NCBI GenBank assembly: GCA_012064385.1
Contig: QRDG01001910.1
Coordinates: forward strand, 986,931 to 1,050,930
Direction: 5' to 3'
From: Puccinellia tenuiflora
Lineage: Eukaryota; Streptophyta; Magnoliopsida; Poales; Poaceae
Length of the DNA: 64,000 nt
This document shows positions 36,596 through 47,765 of this stretch, piece after piece. Made by a program: the position numbers and the translations under genes. The notes under the pieces are model-generated. The model searched no databases, had not been told where the DNA came from, and was given only the letters and a program-made list of their open reading frames with translations. The stretch's first letter is position 1; each line of letters opens with the position of its first letter.

Positions 36596-37968
36596 TGATA
36601 ACCCCCAAGAGCAGGGATCACTGTAGCACCTCTCAATGTGGAAGTAGGGTATCGATCCGCAGGAGCAAGAAGGAAAAGTTATCCTATTCCCTACAACTAA
36701 AAGTGTCACAAGTTTTAGTTGATTATGCACTAAACAAGTTTAAAGAACAAGAAGGTTGATTTAATGGATAGAAGTTTAATGTAACAAAACAAGAATGTGA
36801 AAGTGTCCCAATCCTCTTCAATGCAAGAGGACAAGACAAAGGTGTAAACGGTGCTTTGGAAATAAGGCCTAGGGATCATACTTTCACTAGTGGACACTCT
36901 CAACAATAATAATATAATTGAATACATAGATATTTCCTCTTCACTATGCTACCCGGAACTATCGTCTTGTTGGATAACGAACACCAATCCATTATGTAGG
37001 GCTACAAAAAGCACACCTTAAAGTTCGTATTCCACATCTATGGACACTTCATGCGGTCACTATCCGCATCCAAAGATAGTACTAACAAACACCACAATAT
37101 CATAGAGACATCCAACACAAATAATAACTCATGATAAGTGTTCATGTAATCTTTAGTCTAAGAGCCACACGCGGTGCACACACTGTCAACTTCACACCAT
37201 GGGACAAAGGTGACTCTGGAAATCACATCAATAAAACCACTTGAGTAGCATAATTCATAAGATGATGAAGACTAACATCTATGGATTCAACTAGATTACA
37301 AAGCTCATGATCACATAAAGATCACACCATGGGAGAGAGAGATAAACCACATAGCTACCGGCATGAGCCCTCAGCCCCGAGGGAGACTACTCCCCCTTCA
37401 TCATGGAGACGGTGGAGATGTCGTTGGGGGAGATGGAGACCACCCCGGCGGCGCTCCACCGGAGTTTTCCCCCTCCAATCTGCAGCTTCTGATCTCCGTT
37501 TCGGTGTTTCTCTGTTTGCAGCCGCCTCCTTCTGGAAAACGTCGGGGGACTATTTATGCAGTCGGTTTTAGGTCAAGACGAAACCAGGGGGACAAAGATC
37601 GACGACATCGGAGCCACGAGGGGGAAAAGGGAGTGCCCCACGCGGCCTGGTACTGGGGCCACGTGGGCCCACCTATTTTCCTCCTCGGACTTCCTTTTTC
37701 GCAGATCCTTGGCTCGTACGTCTTCTTCCTTCCAAATATTGGGCCCCATAAAATCTTAGGTCATTTGGACGTCGTTTGGGTCCCTGAAAGTCAAAAACAT
37801 GGAAAAAGGGGTTTTCTGGTTCTGCAGGGTTAATTCCAAATAAATGGGGAAACTGTGAATTATCCCCAAAATCAATATAAAACAATGATATAATCCTTAT
37901 ATGATGCAAATATGATTGAAATATGAGAATTATAATGCAAAGTTCATGTATGCATTTTACATGCATCA
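36596..37968 (-). repeat. Gypsy 5' LTR (unit 2)
   Basis: 1373 bp with one extra C near 36684 and about five substitutions relative to 26409-27780. Confidence 0.93.
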
Positions 37969-40523
37969 GGCGCATGTAGTAGGGGTCCACAATCGCTATG
38001 CCGGGGGTTTTCTCCCTTTGGGCCTTCAACGACCAAGTTATAGTCCAGACGCTTCGAGTGCATCAGATTGTAGATGTCCTCGTACCGCACGTAGAACAGA
38101 TCCGCGGGTGCTGCCTCGATGAAGCCTTGTCCCTTTGGCACCTTGCATGTGAAGACCGGGTACCCGGGGTCCTTCTCTTTAAGAAGCACGGCCTCGAGAT
38201 GTAGAATGCTGTGATGCAAATTCCTCATGGGTGCTTCCACGACAGCAAGCAGCTCCTCACTCAGAATCGGCTGGCCCGCTATGTCCATCGGGAAATCACG
38301 GGGCGCTTCTCTCAAGCCGTCCTGATGCCGGATGACCTGCTTCTTCAGAGGCAGCTGGCTCACCGAACTCTTCTTGCTCCGGCTATGCTTCCGCCCCTTC
38401 TTCTTATCGACGGGGTAAGCGGATCCCGCCAGCTGCTCACCGGCCGCCTTGTGTAGTGTGTTGGGGCTGATAATAACCAGAGGAGGACCACTGGCGTCAC
38501 CCTCGGGCATCTCTTGGGAACCGCCAAACTGCAGACGCTGCGTGCATGACAAGGGACGGCCGGCCTGTTGACCGCAGGAGGCTGGCTCTCCAAGTGGAGG
38601 CATGTAGAATCCGTCGGTGGCCATGGCGTTGGTGTTGAGGTAGTTTTCAACGTCCACATCATCCTTGGGTGCAACCTCCATGTCATTGGGTTGTGGCGAC
38701 GGCGTGTGTGCGGCCAACTGCTTATGCCTCTTGGCGTTGGCGACGATTAGCGGTGGATGTACCTTTGGTGCGGCGACGCGTGCTTCCTTCGCAAGCCGAA
38801 TCTGGGTCTTGGGCCATAACAACGGCGCCGGCTGCGCATTGGTGTTGGGCGCCGGCGCCGCAGGCCGTGCGTCGGTGTTAGGCACCGCCGCCACCAGCTG
38901 CGGGCTCACCAATGCGAGAGGATGCGCCAAGGGGTTGGAGGGCGGGGTCACCATGTTCGGCAACGCGTGCTGGTGATAGTTGCGGCCGCTCACGCTGGGC
39001 ACCGGTATCGGCCCAACTCCACCAGCAGCATTCCACTTTGCTAGACCCTCCCACAGCTGAGGAGGTAACATCTGGCGCAGCTTTTCTTCCATCTTGGCCT
39101 CCATTTGTGCCGGCAACTCGGCCACTTGTGCCTCGAGGTGCTGGATCTTTCGTGCCTGCTCCTCCTCTCTCTTGGTCCTCCTCTCCTTTCTGGTCTCTGC
39201 GTCCTCTTTGAAGTGGACGCCGACTTTCGTGCTCAGCCAAAGCCGGCAACACGTCCTGAGGACATCATCTTCTTGTTCTTGGGCCTCTTCTTGGCAACGT
39301 TGATCGCCCTGTTGAAAGGAGTGTCCCACGGCTCCCTTAGCGCAGGTTCTTCTATACCTGCCGCAAGCCGCTATTTCAGCATCCTGCAAAAGCAAGGCGG
39401 AACCCATTTAGAACTACATGGATCGATTCATTATCGATTGCAAATAATGAACTACTGAGATCCGCGGTAAGTTGCTTACCAGGAGTTTCTCAAAGTCCCT
39501 CACAGACTTGTCATCGGTTTTGAACTCCTTTGTTTTGGGGCACAGGTAGTAGTGTGCCCGCACAAAATTCCTCACCTGCGGGTCCGTGAATCTATCACAC
39601 ATGTTTGGTTTGCCAAGACGCAAAAGCTCGGCGTCCTCCTTGTCCCAAATCTCCTGTGCTGCTCTGTAGCCGCTGCTCCCGAGGCGGTGGTGGCCTATGT
39701 TCTGCTCGTACATTCTCTTCCCCCATGTCGACCAGCCTTTTGCGGTATCGGTCTCCAACGTCTCCCTGAAGAGCACAAAGTCATCATACTCGAGCATCGG
39801 CTCCTTCTCCTTTATCTCCACCCAGCTTTTCTTCGCGTCAATCCTCTTCTTCACCCGGGATCTCCAGCTGGCCAAGGCGTTGCTCATCTTCGTGAGCGCC
39901 AGCTGGTTCACTGGATTTTTCTTGAGCACCAGTTTGTCGTAGTCCTTGGGGAACTTGTAGTGCCCGTGAAGCTTCTCCATGAGGAGCTCGACGAAATGCT
40001 CGTTGGCTGGATCTCGGAGGTTCCTCGTGTTGATCTTCACGGTCTCCCGGACCATGCACCCAATTTGTATCCCGTAGCCCTTGGCAAGGGCTTTAGGCTC
40101 CTCGGGCGCGCCAGTCTTTGACACTTTGGTGAACTCCTAGCAGTTACTGTCGAGCGTTGGCGGTGGCCGATTCTTTCTCACGACCTTCTTCTTACCGGCC
40201 GGGTCGACACCACCATCGGTCATCTCTTCGCCGCCGTCGGTGCGTTCACCGGCATCGGTGCAGTCACCGCCATCGGTGGTGGTCCCATCCTCGGCCCCCG
40301 TGGTCTCATCTTTGCCGCCATCACTTGACGACGATCCGGCATCGCCATCGCCTTTGCCTTCATCGTCCGCCATGGCATCTATTTCCTCCTCATTCCTCCT
40401 CTGGGACAACTCCCAAAACTTCGAGTTGGCCTGGCGGGCTTGTTCTTCGACACTCGTTATCGGGTCTTTAGATGTGCCGGCCCCGTCGTTGACGTGTCCG
40501 GTCGACATTGTTGCACTATACAA
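37969..40523 (-). pseudogene. CACTA B second gene, 5' exons (unit 2, exons fused by deletion)
   Basis: The tandem copy of 27781-30726. The first exon (40523 to 39480) has the same in-frame TAG (40137-40139). A 392-bp deletion removed the end of exon 2, the intron and the start of exon 3. NTNAQPAPLL now reads straight into WPKTQIRLAKEARV. A one-base insertion near 39364 also opens the upstream frame. Together they give a 487-codon open frame (39407-37944) whose last residues come from the Gypsy LTR. The long frame is therefore secondary, and the 3' exons present in unit 1 are missing beyond the LTR. Confidence 0.7.
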
Positions 40524-40596
40524 GAAATGGAACTTGTTAGTACATTAGTTCGACCGAAAAATTCGGTAGCACCTCCCCTAAAAATGTCTACCTAGG

Positions 40597-40654
40597 AGTG
40601 CCCGTTTCTCAACCGAAACAGAAATGAATCAACATTTCAGGAGTAACGGGCACT
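40597..40654 (-). promoter_or_regulatory. Leader hairpin with conserved loop (B, unit 2)
   Basis: Identical in structure to 30800-30857. This copy still has its full upstream leader and palindrome. Confidence 0.5.
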
Positions 40655-41189
40655 CATTTGAATTCCCTACAACAATTGACAAAAAAAAGGCACACACGTC
40701 GAAAACATCCACAAAGGTCGACAACATGTCGAAAACCACAAGAAAGGCCTTTCCAGGAAACATTGTTGTCATATATTAATATCACAGGGAGCACAAGCAC
40801 ATGGACAAGCACAAGACCAACTATTAATTAAATTGACATACCCCTCCACCACCTGACAGCAAGGAATTGTATATAATCATTTTAATCATGTGAAAACAGT
40901 CCTAACCCTAGCACATTAACCCTAGCAAATGTGCCTATGTGTTGAGCTGGTGATATTGGAGTGATGCACATCATGGTCTTATTTTTCCTAATTTATTAAA
41001 AGATTGATATGCAACACTCTACCTTAAAGAAAACTGCTCAAGGTGTGGCAATGGCGAAGATGAAATTCATATGCTCTCTTTCTCTGCCCCTTTTTACAGT
41101 AAGCACATCATAGGGAGGGGGAGGGAGAGGGGAGGGGAGGGAGAGGCTCATGTTGTGCTTGGAGAGGTGGACGCAGGTGTGCTTGTGGC

Positions 41190-41658
41190 GAGGTGCTCGT
41201 GCTGGTGCTCCTCCTCCTCCTGGTGATCGTCCTGGTGCTCGTCTTGGTGCTCCTCCTTCTCCCTGGCAACGGCAGCAAGTGAGATTGGGGGAGGGTAGGG
41301 GGAGGGGAGGGTACGGGGAGGGAAGCGTACGGCGGAGCAGCTCGAGGTACCTGTTGGACTGGAGGCGTCGATCAAGGAGACGGCGGTGTCGCTTCTCCCC
41401 AGTCGTCAAGGAGCTCCCGGACTTGGGGCTCGACGGTGGCGGCTACCTACGGACGGGCGAGCGGCGACGGCGGGTTAGGGTTAGGGAGGGGAGGGGGAGA
41501 GAGATGGGAGAGGGCGGCGGCGTACCTGCGGACGGGAGGCAGTGACGGCCGGTCCGGCGAGCAGAGGCGGTGGCGGGCGGTCCGGCGAGCGGCGGGGGAG
41601 GGAGGCGTTCTTCCACGGGCGGCGAAGAAGAATGGGAGAGAAAGGGGAGGCACGGGCC
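41190..41658 (-). promoter_or_regulatory. GC-rich leader of CACTA B second gene
   Basis: Purine-rich (plus strand GGAGG, GGCGG, GGTGCTC repeats) with no supported protein. It corresponds in position to the C-rich leader at 47766-48330 of CACTA C and probably carries promoter and 5' UTR. Confidence 0.45.
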
Positions 41659-41777
41659 GTTTTGGTGCTAAGTGAGGGTAGTTCGTGGTGCACCCCATAT
41701 CGGTGCTCCACGGAATACTTTTCCGTGGCGCACCGATATGGGGTGCGCCACGAACTACCCTCAGTTAGCACCAAAAC
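41659..41777. repeat. Near-perfect palindrome between CACTA B genes
   Basis: Two 57-bp arms (41659-41715 and 41721-41777) pair with about five mismatches around TACTT. They contain the same GTGGCGCACC units as the CACTA termini. This is an internal copy of the subterminal repeat cluster, placed between the transposase and second genes. Confidence 0.85.
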
Positions 41778-41811
41778 CGCGCGTGCTGCAGTACTAGCAA
41801 CATCACGCACA

Positions 41812-41893
41812 TAGCCCAGTGGTTCTAGGGTTTGGTTGGTTCTTTGGACCTGGAGGTGCCAGGTTCGAATCCTGGTACTCCAACAATTTTTTT
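41812..41893 (+). other. tRNA-like Pol III unit (A box, B box, T run)
   Basis: TAGCCCAGTGGT fits a Pol III A box, CCAGGTTCGAATCCTGG gives a perfect T stem-loop with the B box GGTTCGAATCC, and a T7 run follows at 41887-41893. The seven bases before the A box do not pair with those after the T stem, so there is no acceptor stem. It is a tRNA-derived remnant or SINE head rather than a working tRNA. Confidence 0.45.
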
Positions 41894-42199
41894 ATGTTTA
41901 AATAAAAACGTATTTTACAATGTTTAATTACATTTGTGAGGAATATCACTTATTAAAAATAATAATTTTCTACTATTTCTAAAACATAGTAGCACCAAAA
42001 TTTTCAAGATATAAAGCAAAAGAACATGTATATAATTGCGAGTAGGTAATTTCACCCTATTACGAAAAACCACGAATCATGTATATCACCCTACTCCAAA
42101 AAACCACGTATAGTATTTTGTCGACTTGACGCACGCACGCGCACATGTATACATCACACACAAAAAAGGTCACTTCGTGCAATGTTGCTTCCAAACGAG
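41894..42199. other. AT-rich 3' flank of CACTA B transposase
   Basis: AT-rich DNA containing a near-repeat (ACCCTA, then AAAACCACG at 42055-42074 and 42087-42107). On the minus strand it lies just downstream of the transposase stop and probably forms its 3' UTR. No other feature is seen. Confidence 0.4.
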
Positions 42200-43958
42200 C
42201 TAGCGTCGACATCTCGTCACGATCTTCTTGCTCTTCTTCATCGCGGTAGAGTAATTGAGCCCTAGAACTTGTGGATTTCTTCTCATGTACGGACATCCTT
42301 TAGTGGGTAGGGTGGTCTTCCTTCTTCCTTCAGCAGCACTAGGGTTGTCGAAGTACTTGTCGAATTCCTCTTCTATCTTCGGATCCCCGTACTTGTCAAA
42401 GTCTTGCTCGGTGGCGGCTCCCTCCATTCCGATGATGCTCCTTTTCCCCCTCCTGACGACAACGCGGGTAGGCCTTGTAGGATCGGTAATGAAGAAGCAT
42501 TGATCCGCTTGGCTAGCCAGTACCCATGGCTCATTTTTCGCCTGGACGTTCGCGCCGGACGCCTTTGATGCTTTGGCTTCGGGTATAACCATGGTGGTGA
42601 AATACCGGCCTTCTTTTTCGACGTTCTTGGCCCATCTGACCCGGAACATCGGCATCTTCTCTCCGCAGTAGTCGAGTTCCCAAATCTCCTCGATCCTTCC
42701 GAAGAACCTTTCCTTGACATTGGATTCCTCATCGGCGTAGGATAGCATCGTGACCCCCGAGTTCTGGTATTCGCTGTTCTTGTCCTTCTCCTCGGTGTAG
42801 AATGAGTACCCGTTGATGTCGTACGCCTGATAGGTCCTCATGTTCAACGAGGGGCCCTGCGACAAGATGAATATTAGTTTATCATCGGTAGAAGGTGCCT
42901 TACCCTGATGAACAAGGAGTAGCTCCTTCTTGAACCAACTCGTGAAGGTAGAGTTGTGCTCTCTCGTAATGTCTCCCCTCGTCCTCCTCCGGCCCGTGTC
43001 GTTGAACCTCTTATCAATCAAGCTTTTGTGCTGGTCCACCCAAGGATCGACCAATTGTATGTGCTGTAGCACGACTCGGTGTGCCCTGTCATAGTCTGGG
43101 CACTGACCCTTGAAGATGGCGTGCACTGCTGCGAAGCCCTCGTGGTGACCAACTCCAGCGATCCTGCCGAGGTGCTTCCGCTTCGGCAGACCAACAGGTT
43201 CCTCGGACTGCATAAAATTCTGGAAGAACGATATGCACTCGTAGGTCATGAAGCCCTTGGCTATGCTTCCATCCGGCTTCGCCCTGTTTCGAACGTATCC
43301 TTTGAGCACGCCATTCAGCCTTTCGAACGGCATCATGTTGTGTAGGAACGGCGGCCCGAGCTGGATGATATCATCGACGATGTGGACCAGCAGATGCACC
43401 ATGATGTCGAAGAACGCGGGGGGGGGGGGGGGGGAGTAAATGTCGAGCTCGTTGAGTATCACGATGATCTCATCCTGTAACCTCTCGAGCTGCCTCATCC
43501 CGATCGACTTCCTAGAGATGATGTCGAAGAAGTTGCAGAGGCCAAACAGCGTCTCACGGACGTGGTCGCCCATGATCCCTCGGATCGCAACTGGGAGTAT
43601 CTGCGTCATCAGCACATGACAGTCGTGTGACTTCATCCTGCGGAACCTCTTCTTCATTTCGTCCAGGTATCTGGATATCTTCCCTCCGTAGCCGATAGTA
43701 AGCTTGGTTCGTAGGAGGGTGTGGAAAAACTGCTCGATCTCCTCCTCGCTCAGAGTGAAGTAGGAAGGGGGGCAGTAATAGTCATTCGTCTTAGCCCTCT
43801 TGCGCCGACCTTGAGTCTCTTCTTCCTCCTGAGCATCGTCGTCATCATCATCTTGGCGTCCTCCTTGAATTTCTTCCTTGATGCCCAGATGTTTCATGTC
43901 GCAACTGTCCGCTAAAGGGGTCGAGGGCGCCCTCTAGTCTGCATTTTCCACACGGACA
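42200..43958 (-). pseudogene. TNP2-like CACTA transposase, C-terminal part with fused zinc motif (element B)
   Basis: The minus strand encodes a 565-codon frame ending at 42200. It contains a DYYCPP motif, the conserved MKSHDCHVLMTQILPVAIRG block and LFGLCNFFDIISRKS. MMPFERLNGVLKGYVRNR follows, and these belong to the DUF4218-like region. Near the C-terminus GRIEEIWELDY and MFRVRWAKN mark the DUF4216-like region. Upstream, a CPCGKCRLEGALDPFSGQL zinc-binding stretch (about 43958-43902) runs directly into this part. The whole central catalytic block (CPVC, PGYGYVSG, LPYW, DLMH) is deleted. A run of about 18 G at 43416-43433 encodes prolines and breaks alignment with CACTA C. It is inactive. Confidence 0.8.
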
Positions 43959-43974
43959 TTGTATCATTTTGCGA

Positions 43975-46900
43975 TGAGGCGTGGTTTCATGGAGGGGCAC
44001 ACTCAATGGACAAGTGATGATGAAGACGATGACGAAATCCATGAGGCGGCAGCAGGAAATGATTAGGAATGGCAGCAGGTCAGTGATGACAACGAGGTGC
44101 AAGAAGATGATCAAGAGCCTGCTCATCCGCACCATGATATATATGTTGGAGAAGACAGTGATGAGCAACACGTAACGGAGGAAGACGAGGACACGCGGGC
44201 ACCGCTAACTTCAGTCGTGCGGGACCCTCATCTCAAAGAACTGCTTCTCAAGAAGACGACTAACCCTAGATCTGCTGCAAGAGAGCAATCTAAACTGGCG
44301 CAACTAGAGATAGACTCGAATACTCCGTTGTATCCAGATTGCGAACCGGATGACTCCCGCTTGAAATTAGCGCTCGATGTTCTGTAGATGAAGGCAAGAT
44401 TCAAATGGAGCGACGTAAGCCTCGACGCAAGTCTGGAATACTGGAAGAGCAAGCTTCCGAAGGAGAACACGTGTCCTAAAAGTTGTGATGAGGCCAAGAA
44501 AATCATGTGCCCCTTTGATCTACCGCAGGAAAAATACCACGTGTGCATCAACGACTGCTACATCTTTCGGGAAGGGGACGCGAACAAGACCACATGTCCG
44601 GTGTGCAAGGCTGCTCGATACAAGAAAGGGAGGAAAAAAGCTCCTCGAAAAGTTGTGTGGTACTTTCCGCTCATCCCCCGTCTGCGGCGCTATTTCGCGG
44701 ACCGCAAGGAAGCAAAGCTCATGCGCTGGCACGCGGAGAGAAGGGAGAAAGTTCTGAAAGATCCAGAGCGGAATGAAAAGGTAAATCTGACACACCCTTC
44801 GGATGCATGCCAGTGGAAAGCATTAGACAATGAATATCCAACTTTCGGGGCAGAGCCAAGGAACATTAGGTTGGGTGCGAGCACCGATGGGCTCAATCCG
44901 TTTGGCAACCAGAGCAGCACACATAGCACCTGGCCCATGTTCGTATGGATATACAACCTCCCGCCCTGGCTGTGCATGAAGAGGAAGTACATACACATGA
45001 GCATGCTCATTCAAGGGCCGAAACAACCGGGCACCGACACAATCTGTATCTGAAGCTACTGAAAGATGAGCTACACACGTTATGGGAGGAAGGCGGGGTC
45101 AACACATGGGACGCCCTCGCAGAAGAATATTTTCCTATGAGAGCCGCCTTGCTCTGTACGGTGCACGACTTGCCCGGCTACGGATACGTCTCAGGCCAGG
45201 TGTGCCACGGACATAACGGATATGTGAGGTGCATGGATGACCCGACATTTCACCAGCTCCAGAAAGATCCCGGGTCTTCAAAAACCATCTACATCGGCCA
45301 TCGAAGGTGGCTACACATTAAAGACTCGTGGAGAAGGCGTGGAGACCTTTTCAACGGCGAAGAAGAGCTCCGGGGACCTCCACGTAAGAGGTGCGGCAAA
45401 GAAATATATGATTTGCTGAATGAATGGGAGAGTGCCCTCGGCCGGGAAAGAAACAAAAGGCGCCAAAACCACTCCTGGATGTATGGAAGACGAGGTCCGT
45501 GTTTTGGGACTTGCCGTACTGGCCCATCCACGGTACGCCTCATTGCCTTGATCTAATGCATATCACGAAGAATGTGTTCGAGAGTCTGTTTGGCACTCTG
45601 CTCAACATGCCGGAGAGGACGAAAGATGGGCCGAAAGTAAGAAGCGACCTGATACATATGGGTATCCGGGAAGAGCTTCACGGAGGATGCCCGGCTATTG
45701 ATCATGACCAATTGGAAGAGGAGACGGAAGGTCCCAAGGGCAAAAGGGTTAAGAGGAACGACTATTACTGCCCCCCTCCTGCTTCACTCTAAGTCCGAAC
45801 GAGATCGAACAGTTGATCAAGTGCCTTCTAGGAGTCAAAGTGCCTTTGGGTTACTTGGGGCTAATAAGCAGATTTTTAGACCCGCTGAAACAAAAGTTCA
45901 GCGGGATGAAGTCTCATGACTGTCACGTGATGATGACGCAGATACTTCCGGTTGCGATCCGAGGGATAATGGACAAGCACGTCCGTGAAACCCTTTTTGG
46001 CCTCTGTAACTTCTTCGACGTGATCTCCCGAAAGTCAATCACCGGGAAGCAACTCTCAAGGCTGCAGGAAGAGATCGTCGTGATACTATGCGAGCTTGAG
46101 ATGTACTTCCCGCCTGCATTCTTTGACATCTGTGTGCATCTGTTTGTCCATATCGTGGATGATATCATCCATATCGGGCTGTTGTTTCAGCACAACATGA
46201 TGCCATTCGAAAGGATGAACGGGGTCATCAAAGGATTTGTTCGTAACAGAGCCCATCCGGATGGAAGCATCGTTCAGGGCTTTCTTACCGAAGAGTGCAC
46301 CTCTTTCTGCACGATCTTTCTAGACGGGGACGACCCTGTTGGTTTGCCCGGAAACAAGCACGTTGGCAAGCTCGATGGAGCAGGTCACAAAAATGGCCGG
46401 AGGGAGTTGCATGTGTACTACGATTCTCGACGCACCGATTTTAACAGGGCAAACTTAGTGGCTCTCCAACACATTCAAATAGTCGATATTTGGGTGGAAA
46501 AGCACAAGAGCCTGATTGAGAAGAAGTACACTGACAAGGGCAAGCGGAGGACAGAAGGAGAAATAATCAGAGAGCACAACTCTTCTTTCTTGCGTTGGTT
46601 CAAAGATGAGCTTGACGCTCCGCCCCCAACAGCTAGTGCGGAAGCTAAACTCTTATACGCCCTGTCACGTGGACCCGCCCCCAACCTCACGATGTTTCAA
46701 GCATATGATATCAACGGGTTCACTTTCTACACGGAGCAAAAGGACAAAACATCAGATTATCAAAACTCAGGGGTAACGACGGAATCCTACACCGGTGACA
46801 AAAAGCTACGATACTACGGAAGGATCGAGGAGATCTGGGAGCTTAACTACTCTGGAGAGAAGGTGCCGATGTTCCGCGTCAGATGGGCTAGAATGTCGAC

Positions 46901-47303
46901 CGTCCAAAAAGAAGACAAATACTTCACCACCATGGTTATACCCGAAGCCGGCAATTCATCAAGCGTGAACGTCACCGCGCAAAATGAGCCATGGGTACTG
47001 GCTAAGCACGTCTCCCAATGTTTCTTCATAACCGATCCGTCACGGCCTAGCCGTGTCGTCGTCAGGAGAGGCAAAGGAAACATCGTCGGAATGGACGGTG
47101 TCGCCAACGAGGACGAGTTCGACATGTTCGGCGACCCAAATATCGACGATGATCAAGATGATGATGATAAGGCAACATACACCACAAGAAGAAGCAGAAC
47201 CACGCTACCTAGGCAAGGTCTTCCATTCAAAAGAAGAAGTCATGATGTGGGGCTGAATTATGCAACAGCGACCAAAAAAGGCAAGAAGAATGCCAAACGC
47301 TGA
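43975..47303 (+). pseudogene. TNP2-like CACTA transposase (element C)
   Basis: This is the most complete transposase here, but in pieces. It begins at MRRGFMEGHTQWTSDDED (43975), just after where the zinc motif should be. TAG stops occur near 44062 and at 44385-44387. The frame 44388-45053 carries CIND-C, TCPVCKAARYKKG, PRKVVWYF and AKLMRWHAE. A frameshift near 45035 leads to PGYGYVSGQVCHGHNGYVRC. Another near 45450 leads to LPYWPIHGTPHCLDLMHITK, including the conserved acidic core. A third, near 45795, leads to a 496-codon frame with MKSHDCHVMMTQILPVAIRG, MMPFERMNGVIKGFVRNR and the DUF4216-like MFRVRWARM, ending at 47303. It is about 65 percent like B by eye in the shared part. Inactive. Confidence 0.85.
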
Positions 47304-47611
47304 GAAAGACGCGCGATGTGTATCTCTCTTTTGTATCGGACTTGTATCGATGATCTACGGATGTGATATTTCATGCGACTATATGTGTATCTCTCTTTTG
47401 TATCGGACTTGTATCGATGATCAACTGATCGATGTGATATTGTGCACTTACATTTTTTTATTAACTCACTATTTTTACCAATTTTAAAAACATGAATTAT
47501 AAAACAAAACAAGAAAGAGATAAGAAAACAGGAAAAACAATAAAGGGAAAACAATAATTTGTAAAACCAAATAATAAATAGAATGCAAAATATTTGTAAA
47601 ACTTTAAACTC
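47304..47611 (+). other. 3' flank of CACTA C transposase
   Basis: AT-rich DNA with a 55-bp near-duplicate (GTGTATCTCTCTTTTGTATC at 47319 and 47384) just after the stop, presumably 3' UTR. No gene. Confidence 0.4.
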
Positions 47612-47765
47612 TTACCACTGGCGAACTATCCTGGATGTTCGCCAGCGGCAGTCGCTTACCACTGGCGAACAATCCTCCATGTTCGCCAGTGATAATCTCT
47701 TACCACTGGCGAATAGGATCGGTTGTTCGCCAGCGGTAAGTGTGGCCGTGCCACTTACCAGTGGG
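47612..47765 (+). repeat. Internal TTCGCCAGTGG repeat cluster (CACTA C)
   Basis: Three inverted pairs of TACCACTGGCGAA / TTCGCCAGYGGTA lie between the transposase and second genes. The unit is the same as in the 3' array of this element, paralleling the palindrome at 41659-41777 in CACTA B. Confidence 0.85.

Larger units (their letters stand above)
31379..37968 (-). mobile_element. Gag-only Gypsy, duplicated copy with truncated 3' LTR
   Basis: A second copy of the 20141-27780 element that arose by tandem duplication of its surroundings. It has only the last 321 bp of the 3' LTR (31379-31699), the full interior and a complete 5' LTR (36596-37968) followed by GGCGC. Because its left edge is the duplication junction, it has no left target duplicate of its own. 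Confidence 0.9.
31379..41189. repeat. 10.2-kb tandem duplication, unit 2 (with 392-bp deletion)
   Basis: A direct copy of 21192-31378. It starts mid-LTR, so the left LTR here is only 31379-31699. Changes from unit 1 include a 392-bp deletion (unit-1 positions 28635-29026), a 14-bp insertion near 40910, and a few single-base indels and substitutions. Confidence 0.93.
18475..43965 (-). mobile_element. CACTA transposon B (with nested Gypsy and internal tandem duplication)
   Basis: The 3' terminus CACTAGTAGGAAAACCCTTAT is at 18475 and the element is read leftward on the minus strand. In transcription order it holds a TNP2-like transposase remnant (43958-42200), a palindromic regulatory cluster (41777-41659), a GC-rich leader, and a second gene present twice through a tandem duplication. 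The 3' array follows (18727-18475). The 5' terminus is missing: the element runs head to head into CACTA C near 43965. The second gene is interrupted by a gag-only Gypsy. Confidence 0.8.

Noticed and set aside
41812..41882. Functional tRNA gene
   Set aside because: The T arm is perfect, but acceptor stem halves do not pair and the anticodon stem is imperfect.
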